Source: Actinosomnolentus pattersoniae (SeqCode)
GTDB lineage: Bacteria; Actinomycetota; UBA4738
Length of the DNA: 7,261 nucleotides
Direction: 5' to 3'
Assembly: GCA_013817655.1 (NCBI GenBank)
Contig: JACDCJ010000101.1
Location: forward strand, 1 to 7,261
Under the pieces are notes generated by a model. That model saw only the letters and a program-made list of their open reading frames with translations. It searched no databases and was not told the origin of the DNA. The translations under genes and the position numbers were made by a program. Of this stretch, positions 5,617 to 7,261 are shown piece by piece (the first letter of the stretch is position 1; every line of letters starts with the position of its first letter).

Positions 5617-6831
5617 TTACTGGAGACGCTCGATGATCGCGGCGTTCGCCATGCCGCCACCCTCGCACATCGTCTGCAGGCCGTAGCGTCCGCCCCGGCG
5701 CTCCAGCTCGTGGAGCATGGTGGTCATGAGCTTCGCCCCGGTCGCGCCCAAAGGATGCCCCATCGCGATAGCGCCGCCGTTCGGGTTGACGCGTTCCTCG
5801 AGCCAGTCGTCGGCGACTCCCAGCTCCCGCTGCCACGCCAGCACCACCGAGGCGAACGCCTCGTTGATCTCGACGACGTCCATGTCCTCCAGTGCCAGGC
5901 CGGCTCGCTCGAGCACCCGGCGCGTCGCAGGGATGGGCGCGGTCAGCATCAGGATCGGCGAGTCACCCGCCAAGGAGAAGGACGCGAACCTGGCCCTCGG
6001 CCTCAGCCCGAGCCGCTCGGCGGTCTCCCGGGCGGCGATGAGCACCGCCCCCGCGCCGTCGGAGATCTGGGAGGAGTTGCCCGCGGTGACCGTCCACCGG
6101 AGCTCTCCGGGAAACATCTGCTCCAGGCCCGGATTCCGAAACGCCGGCTGAAGTTCGCGCATCCTTTCGCGGTCCGGGTTCATCCGGATGCCCTCGTCCC
6201 GGTCCAGAAGGGTCCGCGCTCCGTCGAGGGCGACCTTGAGCGGCAGCATCTCGCGCCTGAAGCGGCCCTCGCGCGTGGCGGCCGCCGCCCGCACGTGGGA
6301 GCGGTAGGCGAAGTCGTCCGACTCCTCGCGGGTGATGCTCCATCTCGTCGCTATGAGCTCGGCCGACACGCCCTGAGGGACGAGCCTGCCGTCGTAGCGC
6401 GACATCAGCTGTGCGGAGAAGGGGCTCCCACCCGCCATGGAGGATCCCATCGGGACGCGGGACATGTTCTCGACCCCGGAGGCAAGGACCATGTCGTAGG
6501 CGCCCGACATGACCCCCTGGGCGGCGAAATGGATCGACTGCTGGGAGGATCCGCACTGCCGATCGACGGTGGTGGAGGGGATCTCCTCGGGGAATCCGGC
6601 CGCAAGCCAGGCGTTTCGGCCCACGTTGATCGACTGCTCGCCCACCTGAGAGACGCACCCGGTGATGTGGTCGTCGATCCGAGCGGGATCGACGCCTGAG
6701 CGCGCCACGATCTCCTTGAGGATCTCGGCGAGCAGGTCGACCGGGTGGAACTCCCTGAGCGAGCCGTTCCGCTTGCCGATCGGCGATCGGACGGCTTCGA
6801 CGATCACGGCCTCGCGGATCTCTGCGGTCAC
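5617..6831 (-). CDS. Thiolase family acyl-CoA acetyltransferase (3-ketoacyl-CoA thiolase / acetyl-CoA C-acetyltransferase), 404 aa
   Basis: Thiolases cleave 3-ketoacyl-CoA with CoA in beta-oxidation or condense two acyl-CoAs, in the cytoplasm. Numbering from the GTG at 6831, all key residues are present: nucleophile Cys93 in DRQCGSSQQ, NEAF at 323-326, His359 in GHPLGATG, and the acid/base Cys389 in CEGGGMAN. Length is normal for the family. The start overlaps the cutA stop as GTGA (6831-6828), with GAGG eight bases upstream, which suggests translational coupling. Another GTG at 6849 would add six residues but lacks a ribosome site. The CEGGG form of the last motif is common in actinobacterial degradative thiolases, including steroid side-chain thiolases, so a catabolic role is likely. 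The exact substrate and direction cannot be read from sequence. It sits between cutA and the small ribbon gene. Confidence 0.94.
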   Translation of the reverse strand: MTAEIREAVIVEAVRSPIGKRNGSLREFHPVDLLAEILKEIVARSGVDPARIDDHITGCVSQVGEQSINVGRNAWLAAGFPEEIPSTTVDRQCGSSQQSIHFAAQGVMSGAYDMVLASGVENMSRVPMGSSMAGGSPFSAQLMSRYDGRLVPQGVSAELIATRWSITREESDDFAYRSHVRAAAATREGRFRREMLPLKVALDGARTLLDRDEGIRMNPDRERMRELQPAFRNPGLEQMFPGELRWTVTAGNSSQISDGAGAVLIAARETAERLGLRPRARFASFSLAGDSPILMLTAPIPATRRVLERAGLALEDMDVVEINEAFASVVLAWQRELGVADDWLEERVNPNGGAIAMGHPLGATGAKLMTTMLHELERRGGRYGLQTMCEGGGMANAAIIERLQ

Positions 6832-7139
6832 GTCTCCGACCTCATCCACGCCAGATAGCGCTCGTCGACAAACGAGGACTCGAACGTTGCCAGCTCGGGC
6901 GTGTCATAGGGGTGGCGCTCCCGAACGAAAGCCGTCAGCCGCTCGAGGGCCGCCTCGGGTGCCTTGAGGATGCACAGGTACTCCTGCGCCTCCTCGATGC
7001 GCCCCTCCCACCGATACACGCTCGCGACAGGCCCGAGCACCTGGGCGCAGGCTGCGGCCCGGTCCTGCACCGCCGACCGGGCCAGGGCCTCCGCCTCCTC
7101 CCGGGAGCCGAGAGCCGTTACGAGCTGAACCAGGGACAC
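6828..7139 (-). CDS. cutA: CutA1 divalent-ion tolerance protein, 103 aa
   Basis: CutA1 is a small, very stable trimeric PII-like cytoplasmic protein, named from copper-tolerance mutants in E. coli; its true molecular role is still unsettled. The sequence has the family features in order: a V-TA strand at the N-terminus, an EAEALARS helix (15-22), AACAQV (29-34), SVYRWEG (40-46), and the diagnostic HPYDTPEL (76-83), followed by YLAWM near the end. Length is typical. The GTG start at 7139 has AGGGGG at 7150-7145 five bases upstream. It begins 11 bases after the 2-oxoglutarate dehydrogenase E1 stop, and its TGA stop overlaps the thiolase GTG start. This is an operon position, though a functional tie to its neighbours is not obvious. 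Confidence 0.95.
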   Translation of the reverse strand: MSLVQLVTALGSREEAEALARSAVQDRAAACAQVLGPVASVYRWEGRIEEAQEYLCILKAPEAALERLTAFVRERHPYDTPELATFESSFVDERYLAWMRSET

Positions 7140-7150
7140 CCTTTCCCCCT

Positions 7151-7261
7151 TTACAGGCCCTTGAAGGCTCGCCTCAGGAGTTCGCGCTGCTCCAGCTCGT
7201 GCATCGTTCCGCTGCCCGTGGCAGGGCTCCCGCTCTCGATCCGCGCCGCGTGGCCGAGGGT
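7151..7261 (-). CDS. C-terminal 36 residues of 2-oxoglutarate dehydrogenase E1 (SucA or multifunctional Kgd), partial
   Basis: Only the tail is inside the window; the gene runs off the right edge and ends in TAA at 7153-7151. The residues AARIESGSPATGS followed by MHELEQRELLRRAF match the conserved end of 2-oxoglutarate dehydrogenase E1, where a GRP/AR-x-x-S-x-SPA-x-G motif precedes a charged helix. The enzyme is a thiamine-diphosphate subunit that decarboxylates 2-oxoglutarate in the TCA cycle. In actinobacteria the same tail ends the fused decarboxylase/succinyltransferase Kgd, and the two cannot be told apart from this piece. It is the most upstream visible gene of the minus-strand operon with cutA. 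Confidence 0.78.
   Translation of the reverse strand, partial: TLGHAARIESGSPATGSGTMHELEQRELLRRAFKGL

Noticed and set aside
5710..6699. Open frame of 329 codons on the plus strand opposite the thiolase
   Set aside because: The thiolase frame carries all catalytic motifs; this frame is its GC-driven shadow.
6832..6849. GTG at 6849 as thiolase start
   Set aside because: No ribosome site precedes it, whereas the GTG at 6831 forms a standard GTGA overlap with the cutA stop and has GAGG eight bases upstream.
1..7261. tRNA, rRNA, CRISPR array, insertion sequence or attachment site
   Set aside because: I saw no cloverleaf-like segments, spaced direct repeats, transposase motifs or terminal inverted repeats by eye; nearly all bases are accounted for by recognised genes.

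Overview
The window is GC-rich protein-coding chromosomal DNA with G/C-heavy third codon positions and very short gaps. It most likely comes from a member of the Actinobacteriota. The best lineage evidence is a clear CrgA cell-division protein gene with a class E-type sortase divergent from it, a pairing typical of actinobacteria. GTG starts and a 2-oxoglutarate dehydrogenase E1 tail fit this. I see no RNA genes, insertion sequences, CRISPR arrays, phage genes or long repeats. It reads as core chromosome, not a mobile island.

Left part (1-4212): a long-chain fatty-acid-CoA ligase (FadD/LcfA-like, minus strand, C-terminus cut by the window edge) is divergent from a penicillin-acylase-family Ntn hydrolase (plus strand, 800 aa). 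The 102-base gap between them holds a plausible sigma70-type promoter for the ligase, with a palindrome lying over its -35 box. The acylase carries the His23/Val70 active-site pair known from acyl-homoserine-lactone acylases, not the Gln/Ala pair of penicillin G acylase, and has no signal peptide. I infer that the acylase frees a fatty acid from an amide and the ligase activates it to the CoA thioester.

Middle part (4189-5280): the acylase gene runs tail-to-tail into a sortase gene, and the two overlap by 24 bases. The sortase is divergent from crgA across 37 bases that contain overlapping -10-like elements on the two strands. Both products are small membrane proteins of the cell envelope and division machinery. 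Downstream of crgA a 68-base gap contains two weak DnaA-box-like sequences.

Right part (5281-7261, all minus strand): a tight operon-like run reads, in transcription order, 2-oxoglutarate dehydrogenase E1 (only its last 36 residues are present), cutA, a thiolase, and a small membrane-anchored metal-ribbon protein. Spacing is 11 bases, then a 4-base GTGA stop/start overlap, then 45 bases. The ribbon protein resembles desulforedoxin with one cysteine ligand replaced by histidine, and is the least described item here.

No large new multi-gene system is evident. The points most worth a second look are the desulforedoxin-like membrane protein, the acylase/ligase divergent pair with its operator-like palindrome, and the overlapping -10 elements between sortase and crgA.
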